Assembly: GCA_963920765.1 (NCBI GenBank)
Contig: OY987247.1
Span: forward strand, 16,340,471-16,404,470
Source of the DNA: Ulota crispa
Taxonomy: Eukaryota > Streptophyta > Bryopsida > Orthotrichales > Orthotrichaceae
Direction: 5' to 3'
DNA length: 64,000 bases
Shown here: positions 24,480 to 36,480 of the stretch, one piece after another
Layout of the letters: each line of letters opens with the position of its first letter
Numbering within the stretch: the stretch's first letter is position 1
The notes under the pieces: generated by a model
What the model saw: the letters and a program-made list of their open reading frames with translations, nothing else
Told to the model about the DNA's origin: nothing
The model's database searches: none
Program-made: the position numbers and the translations under genes

Positions 24480-25410
24480 CCCCTAAAGGACCAAGCCCTT
24501 TTTTTTGTGAAAATCACTAAAAACTGCAACTTCTAGGAGGTTTAGTAAAATGGGATTTCATGTTTTGTTTTTGGGAAATCCAACCATAGGATCTTGCTCC
24601 ATACTAGAAGAGGTACTTGTGGGAAAAAAAACCAGCTCATTCCAGATGGAGAGGAGTGAGATATTTACATTTAAAGTGAAAAAACAAGTTTTGTTCCATT
24701 TTGCCCAAAATATTTAGAAGCCTTTGACCACTTATAACAAAAAAAATTGCTCTACCCAAAGTTGCACTTTATTTTTTCTATGTAGGAGATCAAGTTAGGT
24801 ACATGTGGGAGAATTTTCAAATCAACTAGAACTATACAACACATGGGAAGAATAGTAAGTAAAAAGATGTAGAGAATGAGTCAAAACACTAAATTGTTAA
24901 GAATTTAATTATTGAAATAAAAAATGCAAATCCCAATGGTTATTTTGTTGTGATAAACAATCTATTTCCTTGGGTTTAATTTTTTTTCCAAAACATTAAA
25001 AATTGAGTAAAATAAAGGACTTCAAAGTTTATTTTAGAGTAGAGAATCCATAACTACCCGCAAACAAAATCTCCTCATAACTTTCATCTCATTGATTGAA
25101 ATGGAATGATTCAAAGTTTCTCACATATAAAAAAATTTTAAGAACCAATTTCAATTTTTTATTTTAAGATATAATAAATTTTAAAGAAGTTTTTGGGTTG
25201 CCCAGATGGACAATCATCCCCAAAATTCTGATAAATTCATGCATAACTTCTTCATCAAATGTTGGAATGAAGAAAAAATTAAATACCTTTGTAGATTTTT
25301 GAATTCCACACCTTCAATAAAAAAATTAGAAAATCACACAAAATACTTTAACCATAGGTACATGCCCAAAATCCAACCTGTCCCCTAAAGGGACAATTGT
25401 TCTTTAAGGG
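24480..25410. mobile_element. TTAA-flanked MITE, family B (931 bp)
   Basis: Left flank is TTAG, right flank is TTAA (25411-25414). Ends are CCCCTAAAGGACCAAGCCC and CCCTTAAAGAACAATTG. The subterminal GTCCCCTAAAGGGAC palindrome near 25381 repeats the terminal motif. Confidence 0.83.
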
Positions 25411-25414
25411 TTAA

Positions 25415-25899
25415 AGCTCCAAATCCTGCATTCTCTTCTACTTCAACTTTTAAGATAAAAATTGAGACTTTCAACATTAGCCCGATCATCTTGTAAAATC
25501 AATGCTTGTCTACTGATAACTTGCTTCATAATCATGTGATTACACTAACATAACGCCAATATCATAGCAAGTCTTTGCCTTTTATCTTCTATAATGCTGA
25601 AATTTTAGAGAGTAAAGCAAAAATAAGGAGAAAAGTGAGAAAATACAACTAGAGTTTTAAGAGAGGAAAAAGAGAGTTGAAGAGGGTTGTGGTGGAAGGG
25701 GTTCAAGTTACAAGCTGCTTGCCTGCTTCATATTAGGAAATGTTCTAAAAATTAAAATTCAATCTTGTAACCCGTTATAAATTTAGATTATAATCAAAGG
25801 CCGTTACCTCCAAAGGCTAGCCTTTCAAGAATAAGTTATGGTCCAAGAGAGATTTTCTTTATGTCTTATTGCCCTTAAAATTTTAAAAATAAAAGAGAC
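25415..25899. other. Intergenic with a partial CTAAGGCCC-family fragment
   Basis: The GTTACCTCCAAAGGCTAGCC block at about 25802 matches the right part of the 23133 element, so a truncated copy abuts the next element. Confidence 0.4.
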
Positions 25900-26796
25900 C
25901 TAAGGCCCTCTTTACACTAGAAGCAAAAAGCCGTGAAGAGCAAAATTCTAGCCAATGAAAATTACAAAAGTTAAACAGTCCAAATAATGTCATTTGACAT
26001 TGGAAATTTCCTTCTACAAGACAAGAAAAGGAAAAAATGAAGTGAACATTGCTTTTGTCTTTTGAGGCAATGAAAGAGCACAATTTTTGGGTCCTCTAGA
26101 TTTTGCGCTAGGTCCATCAGAAGAAATAGGCTGGACTAAAATTTCAAGGATTGTTTGGCCAAAGTCCTAACAAACAATCACTTTTATTTTATTAATGTCT
26201 TTTTAGGAAACACATTAAAGAAATAAAACACAAATATGTGACCCCTTTTCACTTTACATTACAACCAAAGGTTGTTACCTCCAAACACCGGCCTTCCAAG
26301 AACAAGCCATGGCACATGAGAGATTTTTTTCCACAACTTCTCACCACCTCTAGCAGGGGTAGTCACACCTTTTCCGAGAATGAAATTTCTATGACGAATG
26401 AAAAGTTGTAGAGTGAAATCAAGAGACAATGGGAGCACTTCTCCATGAAGGTGTGACTTTCATTTTATGACTATGGAGAATGGAGAATGAGTTTACCTCA
26501 AAAATGGTGATGTGGTAAGAAAGCAAGTTGCATTCACACACTCAACTAAGGTTTTCAACTACAAGGAGGGTGAAAGCAAGAATAACAAGGTGAAAAAGAG
26601 ACACAAATGGGTCAAAACATCACATGCTAAATACTCTTCACGCAAAATCTATGCCTCCATAGTTGAAGAGAAGAACTTCTCAATCTTCAAAGAATGAGGC
26701 TTTTGCAAATTGAGGAGAAAATGCCACAAGCCCATTCTCTAAAGAATGAGAATGGGGTGAAGAAGGTGTGACTACCTCTAGTGCATAGAGGGCCTA
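25900..26796. mobile_element. MITE, CTAAGGCCC termini, with nested insertion
   Basis: Left CTAAGGCCCTCTTTACACTA; right CTAGTGCATAGAGGGCCTAA. Similar to 23133-23630, but enlarged by the GGTAGTCACACC element inside. Confidence 0.6.
26347..26777. mobile_element. Nested MITE, GGTAGTCACACCTT termini
   Basis: GGTAGTCACACCTT on the left matches AAGGTGTGACTACC on the right. Same family as 10529-10947. Confidence 0.6.
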
Positions 26797-26797
26797 A

Positions 26798-27430
26798 GGG
26801 CATCTCCACCGGTGGTTTAAACACGCTCAAAGTGAATGAAAAGTGTTCAAGCGCCTCTCAAAACCCTGTCAAGACACTTTGTCCTATTGTGTCTAGCAAG
26901 GGCCCTCCAAGCCACTATTCATTCATTATTCACCCTAAGTTTAATGAGCTTTATCCTCTACTTTCCTTGATAAGTGGTCAGCTGCTTATTTATAGGTCGT
27001 GTTGGAGTGCAAGGCCACCTTTTCAATGAGCATGGGTGGAGATTGATGCCGGGGCCACACAGCCACAAAACTGGCAGTTTGAAACGGATGAGAAGTACCT
27101 TGTATTTTTGGAAAATTGAGAGACAGCTACTTTTCCAAATTTTCATCTACTGTTTACCTAAAGATAACCTCTCCACCATTTTAGGACAGGAGGTTTGAGA
27201 TGACAATTTGCGAATTCTCAAAACTGACAGTTTTGAGTAGACCAAAAAAATGGGCCCTTGAAAGTCAAAGAATCTGCTTTTTCACAAACATATAAAATCT
27301 ATCACTTGCTTTTTACAAACTGCCGGTTGGAAATGCTAGTTTTCACTTGTGCGGCCCGACCTTGAGAGCCTTGAGGCCTAACCAAACCAGATGAAAAACT
27401 TTGAAAAAGCCTAGACCGGTGGAGATGCCC
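26798..27430. mobile_element. PIF/Harbinger-like MITE (633 bp)
   Basis: Termini are GGGCATCTCCACCGGT, perfectly inverted. Flanks are TAA on the left and TAC on the right. A 3 bp TAA/TTA duplication and GNGCATCTCC ends are typical of plant Harbinger/Tourist elements. Part of the interior recurs inverted at 29836 and 52548. Confidence 0.75.
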
Positions 27431-27670
27431 TACAGAGGGCCAAAATGTCTAAAAGAATGACTTGCAAGCCTTTCCGACGTTTAAAGGTCAAGGTCGTGCG
27501 TGAGACCATACAGTACAAATGGATTGCTTCGACCCCTCGTGTAAAGTGGCAGTAGCTTTTAGCGATGCAAAAGGCCACCTCTTTCCCGTCAACTCAAAGC
27601 CCAGAAAATACAACAACCGAAACTTCCAGTCTTCCACTCCTCAAAATATTACAAAGCTACAGTAACTTGC

Positions 27671-27931
27671 TACAGTAGAACTCTTCTAAACCAATATCCT
27701 TTAAATTGATATCCACTATAATCTAATATATAACACAAATCTCAATGTCAAACTATATGTCAGTCATAAACCAAAGCATCTAATTTAATAGTAGTAATGC
27801 TCCTTGATGCTATCCCTGTACTAATCTCAAGGTCATTTCATTTACACTTTCACAAAATTAACTAATAACACACTTAAACTAATCTAATTCTTGGGATCCC
27901 AACCATATCAGTTTAGAGGAGTTCTATTGTA
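27671..27931. mobile_element. Emigrant-like (pogo-type) MITE, 261 bp with TA flanks
   Basis: TA at both ends. Left CAGTAGAACTCTTCTAAACC pairs with right CAATAGAACTCCTCTAAACT read inward. CAGTAGAACCTCTATAAA-like ends with TA duplication are known from plant Emigrant MITEs. Confidence 0.75.
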
Positions 27932-28266
27932 CTGCTCCCTTCCAGAATCCAGATCCATTCAGATCCTTCCAAATCCACCTCCGAGGTCAGATTCCAGCAG
28001 CAACTCACAGATGGCTGCGATGGTAATTTAATGAAGATTCTACAAGCACCTTCGAGAGGGATGGGGGGTCATGGGGATCTTTCCATTTCGTGACAGCAGA
28101 TTCTTCAGCAGCAAAACGGGCGTTGGGATCCAGATTCTTCAGCCCTGCAAGGTTCCTGCAACTGGGGCTGGGAGAACACTAAATGTCTAAATCTCTCACG
28201 CTGGCCTTAATGACTCCGACATCTTGTTTGTGGCTCCAGGTTAGGGTGGAAAAAAGCTCCGCAGCT
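27932..28266. other. GC-richer unassigned segment
   Basis: About 330 bp stands out in base composition from its neighbours and contains AGATGGCTGCGATG/GTAATT. It may be a captured or relic exon; no protein match recognised. Confidence 0.25.
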
Positions 28267-28270
28267 TTAA

Positions 28271-29410
28271 CGGCCCAAGCAAAGTTTTCACCAAAAACTC
28301 TTCAAAATTATCATTTTTAGAGCATCAATCAAATTTGAAAACAATAACATTTTTATGCATATGTGACCGTAGGATCTTGTAGAAGAATGGTTTTAAAAGA
28401 TGTGGTAAAAATTTCGGAGTTTTCCACCTTGTGGATTGGAAGTTAGAATGGTTTGAATATTCAAAAATGTCTTGTGAAAAACCCGGCAACTACCTTTCAG
28501 AAAGTGAAATTCCTAAGGAAAAAAGGCCTTGTGGGTGGTGCTTCTCTAAATTCCTCATTCCACTTAAGTAAAGTACATGTCAAAAAAGTGTCAAATCATT
28601 TGGAGTTGTATAACATATGGAAGAAAATTAGTAAGTAAAAAGAAGTAGAGAATGAGTCAAAACCAATGTATGGAGAGTTTTTGAGCTCCTTTGGCAAAAA
28701 GCCGACATTTTTCATTTTCATTCAGTTTCTTCAATGAATGCACCGGCTATTCCCTATATAGTTATACTATAATTAGAAAATTTTCAAAAATGTAGTTGGT
28801 TTTTAGCTGGAAAATACATATTTCCATCGATAATTTGCACATTTCATTTGGCTGACTTTCTATTGTTTTTCAACTCTCCTCGTTCATTGGTCAAAACACT
28901 AAATTGTTAAGAATTTAATTATGGAAATGAAAAATGCCAATCCCAATGGTCATAATGTTGTCATAAACAATATTCATCCTTTGGTTTTGTTTTTTTTCCA
29001 AAATGTTGAAAATTGAGTAAAATAAAGGACTTCAAAGTTTATTTTGGAGTAGAGAATCCATAATTGCCCGCAAACAAAAAATCCTCCTAACTTTCATCTT
29101 GTTGATCCAAATGGAATGATTCAAAGCTTCCTACATTCACATAAATCTCCTAAACCAATTTAAAAATTTTGTTTTTGAAAAAAGTGATTTTCAAAAATCT
29201 GCCTAGGCTGCCCGACAAATGTAAAAAACAACATATTAGGCCATAACTTTTTACTCATAATTCCAAATGTCATGAAATTTTGTGCATATGAAAGATAAAC
29301 CTCGTCCCCACATTTCATTAAAATTTCAGCCTAAAATATGAAAAGCTCCAATCATAGGTACTTGCCTGAAATTGCTATGTTTCTAAAAAAGAGATCTGGT
29401 CCTTTAGGGG
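28271..29410. mobile_element. TTAA-flanked MITE, family B, with nested insertion
   Basis: TTAA lies at 28267-28270 and 29411-29414. The right end is intact (CCCCTAAAGGACC read inward). The left end has lost several bases (CGGCCCAAGCAAAG versus CCTCTAAAGGACCAAGCAAAG in its close relative at 50788). Confidence 0.8.
28664..28889. mobile_element. hAT-like MITE nested in a family B copy (226 bp)
   Basis: An exact 8 bp duplication GTCAAAAC lies at 28656-28663 and 28890-28897. The empty site is seen in the related copy near 51180 (TTCAAAACAC). Ends are CAATGTATGGAGAGTTTTTG and, inward from the right, CAATGAACGAGGAGAGTTG. An 8 bp duplication suggests hAT. Confidence 0.85.
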
Positions 29411-29528
29411 TTAAGAACAAAGGATGTATGTAAGAATTTGTCCCTATTTTGGAGATTCCAACCTAAAACAGGGTCTATATATCAACCTTCTTTTTTGTGT
29501 TTTTGTCAAAGTAGAGCCACTCTCATTA

Positions 29529-31560
29529 CAGGGTTTAATTTTTGTTTTTGCGAGGGTAGAACGACCAACACCCCGGAATGCACGCAGGTAAGGAAAATTG
29601 GGCTAAAAATGGAAATAATGAATGATAAGCAAAAGCTCATCCAAACAATTACTAATATAAGCTACTTTCATTCAAAATATGGTGAACTGGGTTCTTGCTC
29701 CAAGAAGGATATGGCGATTTCATCCAAATATTCTTCCAAATTTTCACCCAAATTTCTTAATGTATGTGTAGCAAATGGCCTTTTGAGGTAAGGTCTTGGT
29801 GAAAATTCATTAATAAATTAAACATTGACTCTCAAAGTCGGGCCACACAAGCCAGAACTGCCAGTTCAAACCGATAGTTTGTAAAAAACAGGTGGCAGTT
29901 CTTACATGTTTGTGAAAAAATAGATTCTTTCACTTTCCAGGGCCCACTTTTCTTGTCTATACAAAATTGCCAGTTTTGAGAGTTCACAAACTGCCGTCCC
30001 AAACCTCTTGTCTTGGAATGGTGGAGAGGTTACTTTTAGGTGAACAGTGGATGAAAACTTGGAAAAGTGGCTATCCCCAAATTTTCCAAAAATACAAGTT
30101 ACTTCTCATCCGTTTCAAACAGCCAAATTTTTGGGCCTGTGTGGCCCGGACATCACCTAGGGTTTAAATTTTGTTTTTTCACTGATTGCGAGACCAACAC
30201 CCACCAATGTCAGCAGGTAAGGAAAAATTGAATAGAAATGAAGAAAATCGACGACAAGCACGCATTCGACCATTAAATACTAATATTAATAAATTTCATC
30301 CATATTTTGACAAATCTAGTCTTTGCTTGGGCAGACACTTGGAAAATTCATCTAGTTTCTCACCCTAATTTTCTAGTGTTGTAGTCTCCATGCACAAATC
30401 CAAGTAAAATTTTGACAAAATTTTGCCAAAAATTTAAAAGCTGCCAAGGTTTTGTTTTGTTTTTGTCAGGGTAGACAGATTGACACCCCAAAATGCCACA
30501 AATGTAAGGAAAACTTGGCTAAAGTTAGAATGAATGAACAATTTGAGCATGTTCATCCAATAAATTTACTTATATAAGTCACTTTCATCCAAGATCTAGA
30601 GAACAAGGTGTTGGAGTAAGGAGGAATGTGGCAATTTCATCCACCTTTCCACACAAATTTCTTAGTATCCATAGCCAATATGAGGTAATATTGTGGCAAA
30701 ATTTTGTCTAAAAAAGAACCTTGACTCTTGCTCCAAAATGCACGCATGTAAAGAAAAATCAACTAATATAGGAATGAATTAATGAATGTTGTAAGCACAT
30801 CTATCCAAGAAGTTTGTTAGTATAACCTACTTTCATCCAAAATTTGGCAAATTGGGTGTTTGCATGAGGAGGGAATTGGTGATTTCATCCAATTTTTCAC
30901 CAAGATTCCTTAGTGTAATAATCACCAGTTCCAGTTTGAGGTAAGATTTAGGCAAAAAATTGTCAAGAAAACAAATGATGCTGTGTATCAAAGGTTGAGG
31001 TTAGATGACATACCTATTTATGGGGTTGAGGTAGAAAATTTCAACATTTTCACCAACTTCAAAATGTTAAATTTTAGATGTTTGCCATTGATAGATTGAA
31101 TATGGGAATTTTGGATTCATATTTGGATTTAATGATCTTGCTTTAGTCTAAAGTCATGTAGGAGGATACCATTGAACAACGCCAAAATAGAGGGTAAATT
31201 GTTACTTTTTCCTTAGTAGAGAAGAACTCTCAAATTTTGCCGCCCCTGGACTCACAAAATGGTATGTCATCTAACCCCAACTACATCAGGATTTATTTTT
31301 GTTTTGGTTAGAGTATAATAACCAGCACCCAAGAATGCAAGCATGTAAGAAAAAATTAGATAAAATTGGAAAGAATGAACAGTGTGTACATGTTCATCTA
31401 AAAATTATTAATGTTAGTTATTTTCATCCAAAAATTGGCAAGCTTGATGTTCACTTGAAGAAGAATTTGGCAATTTCACCCATATTTCCACCTAATTTTC
31501 TTATTAAGTGGTAGCCAGTGTCACATTGAGGTGAGATTAGGTAAAAATTTCACTAGGAAA
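29529..31560 (+). repeat. Cluster of ~270 bp dispersed repeats (at least 4 copies)
   Basis: Copies lie near 29529-29815, 30158-30400, 30447-30715, 30740-30975 (5' truncated) and 31284-31560. They begin like AGGGTTTAATTTTTGTTTT and share ACACCC..AATGCA-GCA-GTAAGGAAAA. Middle blocks are TTTCATCCAAAAT..GGCAA and CAATTTCATCCA. They end with GAGGTAAGATT followed by a short GGC-AAA-TT-GCC hairpin. The open frames in them are not conserved. Class unknown. Confidence 0.75.
29836..30151. mobile_element. MITE with GTCGGGCCACAC termini
   Basis: GTCGGGCCACACAAGCC pairs with the right end GGCCTGTGTGGCCCGGAC. The body is an inverted copy of 27040-27370 inside the Harbinger-like element. Confidence 0.55.
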
Positions 31561-32060
31561 ACGATCCTTATTGGGCATCCAAATGTGAATTCAAAATTCT
31601 TGAATTCAATCTCTTGATGGTAAATTTCTAAACTCTTACATTTTTGGGATGTGATAAAACCAATATGACCACACAGATATGACCATACAATCAAGGTGTA
31701 AGGTAGGACAATCCATTCCTAATAGGGCCCCATTTCCATACTCTAAATTTGGGGTGTTCTCCACACACTATTGAACCCAAAGTGGAGCAATGAATGCCAC
31801 TTATTCAATCAAATCTTGTCATATGTCAACTTTGGAGCTACTTTGAGAGGTTTGGGATTGGGACCATCAAGTACACTGTGTATGAACACGTCCAAGCAGA
31901 TTCAAGGTAGGAACCCTATGAGTTGCAACTTTTCCCTTTAATATAAAATAATCTACAATACTTTTTTCCCCAAAATTTTTGTTCCATGATGGTTTATTGA
32001 AAGGTTAACCCTATAGATTTTTATTTTATTTTTCCAAGCCCTTGAGGTACCCCAAACCCT
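31561..32060. other. Intergenic with a repeat shared with ~51850
   Basis: TTCAATCTCTTGATGGTAAATTTC and neighbouring bases recur near 51860. No gene seen. Confidence 0.35.
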
Positions 32061-32063
32061 TAA

Positions 32064-33014
32064 CCCCTAAAGACCCAATTATCCCCTTAGGGGACAAATG
32101 AATTTTGGGCATATACCTATAGCTAAACTAGTTTGTGTGATTTTTTGAAACTTTTATTAAAGGTAGGGAATTCTAAGACCTACATGGGCACCTAATGTTT
32201 TCTTCATTGTCACATTTATTGAAGAAGTTGTGCATGAATTTCAGAAAATGGGGGAGGGCGGGCAATCTAGGTAGCCCAAAAAACTTCTTAAAAACTTGCA
32301 TTTAAAAAAAATAAAAATCTGAAATTGGTTCTTTAGATTTATGTATATGTAGGAAGCTCTTAATCAATCGATTTTGATTGATGAGTGAGAAGTTTTTGTT
32401 TGCAAGTAGGTATGGGATTCCCAAACCTCCATTCTTTTTGCCCCTTGTAAACTTTGGTGCTTTGCATTTTTGAGCTCTTTGTGTATTTGATTTTTGATTA
32501 GTTTTTTTCCCAAGTTGTAGTAAGCTAAGAACCATTTTTTTCTCACTATTTGGATCAATGTGATTTGAATTTTGAGTTTTGCATAAATCCTCCTATTTTG
32601 CCTAGTGTATATGCAAATTTCATAACCTTCTAGCATTGCAAGATTTTACAAAGTATGTTTTATATCTCCAATTGATTTGAAAATTCTCCCACACACAACT
32701 AACTTGGTTTTCTACATGATAAAAAAAAATCTCAACTTTGTGTAGAGCATTTCTTTTTATATAGGAGCAGTCAAAGGCTTCTGAAATTTTTGGGTAGCAA
32801 GGAAAACTTTTTTTCTTCACTTCAGATGTCAATATCTCTCTCCTCTACTTTTAGAATGAGCTGCTTTTTTTCCTTCGTATACCTCTCGTAGTCTAGGGCA
32901 AGATCTTACGGTTGGATTTCCAAAAAAACTTTTTACCTACTTTTCTACTCATTCCTCCAAAAGTGGCAATTTTGAGTGACTTTCATAGAAAAATGGGCTT
33001 GGGCCTTTAGGGGG
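32064..33014. mobile_element. TTAA-type MITE, family B inverted (951 bp)
   Basis: Left TTAA (32060-32063) then CCCCTAAAGACCCAATT and the subterminal palindrome CCCCTTAGGGG. The right end read inward is CCCCCTAAAGGCCCAAGCC, with a mutated flank (TTCA). The body is family B in reverse orientation. Confidence 0.8.
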
Positions 33015-33047
33015 TTCAATAGTCAAGTATGGGTATGTCTCCTTTGA

Positions 33048-33399
33048 CCCTTAAACCTTGGGATGGTCACCATGACTAGCCCGGCTACAATACTTTACAC
33101 ACTTTTCATCTGGCCAAGCAATTATAATAACATTTTCCAAAGTTGCAAGAGTCAACAGTACATGGTGCATGAGCAAGAAGGGCAGCTTGGGACCTAACAC
33201 TGTGTTTATGAATCTTATCACAATTTGGGTTACCTAAAAATATGAAAGCATCTGATGAGGTAATTTTGTTGCCTTCCATGATGGACCAAGTATTTATGAT
33301 CACTTTTGAAAAAAATCAGATGAGAAACAACTTTTTCTGTATTATAGAATATTTTTTCAAAAGCAAAGGACGTTCTTTGTCCTCTTTGACGTTTAGGGG
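33048..33399. mobile_element. Probable TTAA-type element (352 bp)
   Basis: The right end, read inward, is CCCCTAAACGTCAAAG with TTAG flank. The proposed left end CCCTTAAACC has TTGA flank. Both flanks are one base off TTAA, so the left boundary is uncertain. Confidence 0.4.
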
Positions 33400-33431
33400 T
33401 TAGTAGTCAATAAGTGCAGTTGAGATTTAGT

Positions 33432-33764
33432 GTTACAATTACACCAAATAGTGCATTTAGATTACCTTATCAATTAGGTTGCTTTATCATGAAAAATTAC
33501 CTTATGGCTCATGACTTAGTCACTTAGAGGCACATGCAACTCTTTAATTATAAGGATTTCACATGATTTGCCACATGGACATCACTAATTTTGTCTTTTT
33601 GCAATTATGTTGTTACTGCCAAGGTCTTTAAAAGTTACTTTTTGCAGTAATTATTGCTGAAATTACAATAAGTATTCAAATAGTGCAAAATGCCAAGAAA
33701 TTAGTATGGGACTATGTCACTATGGGCAACCTAAATGCACTATTTGGTGCAAGTTATTGTGGTA
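33432..33764. mobile_element. MITE with CACCAAATAGTGCATTTAG termini
   Basis: CACCAAATAGTGCATTTAGA lies at the left; the right end reads CTAAATGCACTATTTGGTG. Related copies lie at 45968-46285 and 61368-61940. Confidence 0.65.
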
Positions 33765-33962
33765 TCAAGAGAAAATTTATTTGGCATTTCTCGCACCTTT
33801 GCAGATTTGCGGGTGCTAAAGCGGCGAGGATCCACGTATCAATAGCACAAATGGGGTAGTGGGTGTATTTCTTTTCGTGTGTGCGCAGCCAACACCGCAG
33901 GAGTTGGGGCCACGGAGGAATCTGGTGCAGCAGTGTCTAAATATCTGGCGCTTTGCAATGAC

Positions 33963-34245
33963 GAGCAGGGTTTAATTTTTGATTTTGTCAAGGTAGAGCA
34001 ATTCCCACCCTAGACTGCTGGCAGGTAAGGAAATTTTGGTTAAAATTGGAACAAATGAATGATACATGGAAATTCATCCAAATAACTGCTATTATAAGCT
34101 TATTTCATCTAAAATTTGACAAATAGGGATTCTGCTCCAAGAAGGCTTTGACAATTTCATTGAGTTTTTCACACTTATTTATTAGTGTAAAGGTCGCCAG
34201 TGCACATCAGAGGTAAGATTTTGGCGAAACTTCGCCAAGAAATTA
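33963..34245 (+). repeat. ~270 bp dispersed repeat copy
   Basis: CAGGGTTTAATTTTTG...GGCAGGTAAGG...GAGGTAAGATTTTGGCGAA. It is the best-preserved copy of the 3' hairpin GGCGAAACTTCGCC. A GC-rich 190 bp segment of unknown origin (33775-33962) precedes it. Confidence 0.7.
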
Positions 34246-34345
34246 AACCCTACTGACGAGTGACTTCCAATTGGTCATCGGTGCCAAGCCTGGAAGTGCA
34301 GGAGCAGAATTGCCAAGAAACACAGAGCAGTTATGTTATTTACTA

Positions 34346-34852
34346 AGGAAAATATCAATAATGTCCCTCCATTCTTTCAAAATATCAAATATACCCCTAC
34401 ATTATCTGAAATATCAAATATATCCCTGGTTTAATATCAAAATATCAATTATACCCCTAGTTATCTTTAACAACAACTAATATTCTTAATTTTGTTATGT
34501 CTTTTTACTGAAATTTTTGTAAGTCAGATTTGCACCAAAGGCAGTGAGAAATATTAGTCAATACATGGCCACAATAAACTTAAATGCAAAAACCTTATAT
34601 TAAACTTGCCTCCAAGATTTGACTTATAGGCAATTTGCATCTAGATTTTGTAATTTTCATTGGCATCCCAATATTTACAAAAAATTGTTGTCAAGAAGTA
34701 CAAAATAGTAAAGATATTAGATGTTTTCAAAGACAATTGAGGGTATAATTGATATTTTGACACAGAAGTAGGGATATTTTTTATATTTCAGATAATACAG
34801 GGGTGTATTTGATATTTTGAAAGAACCGAGGGGCATTTTTGATATTTTCCCT
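34346..34852. mobile_element. hAT-like MITE with ~125 bp inverted repeats
   Basis: An exact 8 bp duplication ATTTACTA lies at 34338-34345 and 34853-34860. Arms begin AGG(G)AAAATATCAA and stay matched through ATATACCCCTA-type blocks for about 125 bp. No coding capacity. Confidence 0.85.
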
Positions 34853-34860
34853 ATTTACTA

Positions 34861-35219
34861 CTCCCTCCGTCCCAAAATGATCTTCTTGTTACATAAAATG
34901 TTATAGATTAAGCTAAGAAACAACTATTTTTCAAACTTTCTTTGACTTATGAATAGAATTTGATGTCCTTCTATTGTTCTAAATTTTTGAGTTTCAAATT
35001 AGTTTTCAAAGTGTGGTTTCAAAGTGCTTGAAAATTGAATTTTTGAGGCATTTTTGAAGAGCACCGGTGACCACTCACTTGATGGCATGGGATTGGTTAG
35101 CATGCCCATGCTTTTGGACTATGTGCAAGTGTCACTAGCTCCCTTCCTCCTCCAACAAGAAGATCATTTTGGGACACTAAATAAAGGCCAATAGGAAGAT
35201 CTTTTTGGGACGGATGGAG
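34861..35219. mobile_element. Stowaway MITE (359 bp)
   Basis: TA duplications lie at 34859-34860 and 35220-35221. Left CTCCCTCCGTCCCAAAATGA; right, inward, CTCCATCCGTCCCAAAAAGA. This is the classic plant Stowaway terminus (Tc1/mariner superfamily). Confidence 0.93.
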
Positions 35220-35729
35220 TATCATTTTTTGCTACACAAACAAATACAGTCCATAGCAGAAAAGTAAGTAAAAATACAAGAACCCCAGCCCAAACCAGGG
35301 GTGCTAAAGTGTGAGCGGGGAGCTGCAAGCAATGAGAGTTGAACAGTGAGAGGTGAGCAATAAGAATTTGAAATCACACACATTTAAAAATGTTGAGGTA
35401 TATTTTGTTGAAATTGAAACTATGGAGAGGGGTCGAATGCATATTTGTGGATGGATAAACTCACATGGTTCTCTACATTCATCCATTAACATGGATGAAT
35501 GAAAATTATTTTGGATGGATGAAAAAGAAAACAGATGAATGTAGATGAATGTAATGTGTGATTCTAGGTGAATATATTGGATGAAAAAAATTAGGGGTAT
35601 TAGTACTGGAAGGTAAGTTGCGTGGAAAATGCAATGTTGCAAAGAATGGGAGTATGTACCACGTGAGGTTAGAATGCATCAAAGATTAAGAAAAATAGCT
35701 ATCCTTGAAAGGGTGACCTCATTATTACC

Positions 35730-36480
35730 AATCAGGTTTAGCTCCACAAATTTCATGAAGGTTTGATTGCATAATTTCCATTCAACTTTTTCAATTTATA
35801 TAAGTGATTTGACTCCACAATTTCCTTGAATGTTTGTATTCATAATTCCCATTTAACTTTCTCAATTTTTATAAGTGTTTTGATTTCACAATTTTCATAA
35901 AAGTTTGATTGCATAATTTCCATTCAACTTTCTCAATTTCCCTAAGTGTTCAACTCTAGAATTTCCATTCATGTTAGATTCTATTGTTCCCATTAAATGG
36001 TGACTCCATAATAGACATTAAGTCCGGTTCCATAATTTCCAATTATTTTTTAATCTAATTTACCATGAGCGTTTGACTCCACAAATGCCATTAAAGTTTG
36101 TCCGCTAAATTACTATTAGTGTTTAATTACACAATTTGCAATGATGATTGACTGCAAAATTACTCGCAAAAATACCATCATAGTTATTCTCCACGATTTC
36201 CATCAAACTTTTTTATCTGAATTTCTTTTACTCGTTGACTTTACTATTCTCCTATATAGTTTGATTCCTTAATTTCTATTAAACTTTGTAATCTCAATAT
36301 ATATGAATTTGTGACTGCACAGTATCCAAGATTGTTGGATTTCGTAACTTCCAGTTAGGTGTGAGTCCTTTTTTTTTGGAAAACTTGATAAAGGAATTTC
36401 TATGACGGTTTGATTAACCAATATTCAACAATGTTTTAGCTCCATAATTCTCATCTACTAGGAGTTTAGTATTTCAATTA
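35730..36480. repeat. Degenerate minisatellite
   Basis: Irregular units around TTTGATTCCATAATTTCCAT, then TAAACTTT, recur roughly every 40-100 bp, about a dozen times, without ORFs. Confidence 0.6.

Noticed and set aside
29438-29791. 117-codon plus frame
   Set aside because: It lies in a copy of the ~270 bp dispersed repeat, and other copies do not keep the frame.
35304-35642. 112-codon minus frame
   Set aside because: It covers the terminal inverted repeat of the 9.1 kb element; low-complexity hydrophobic text without homologue.
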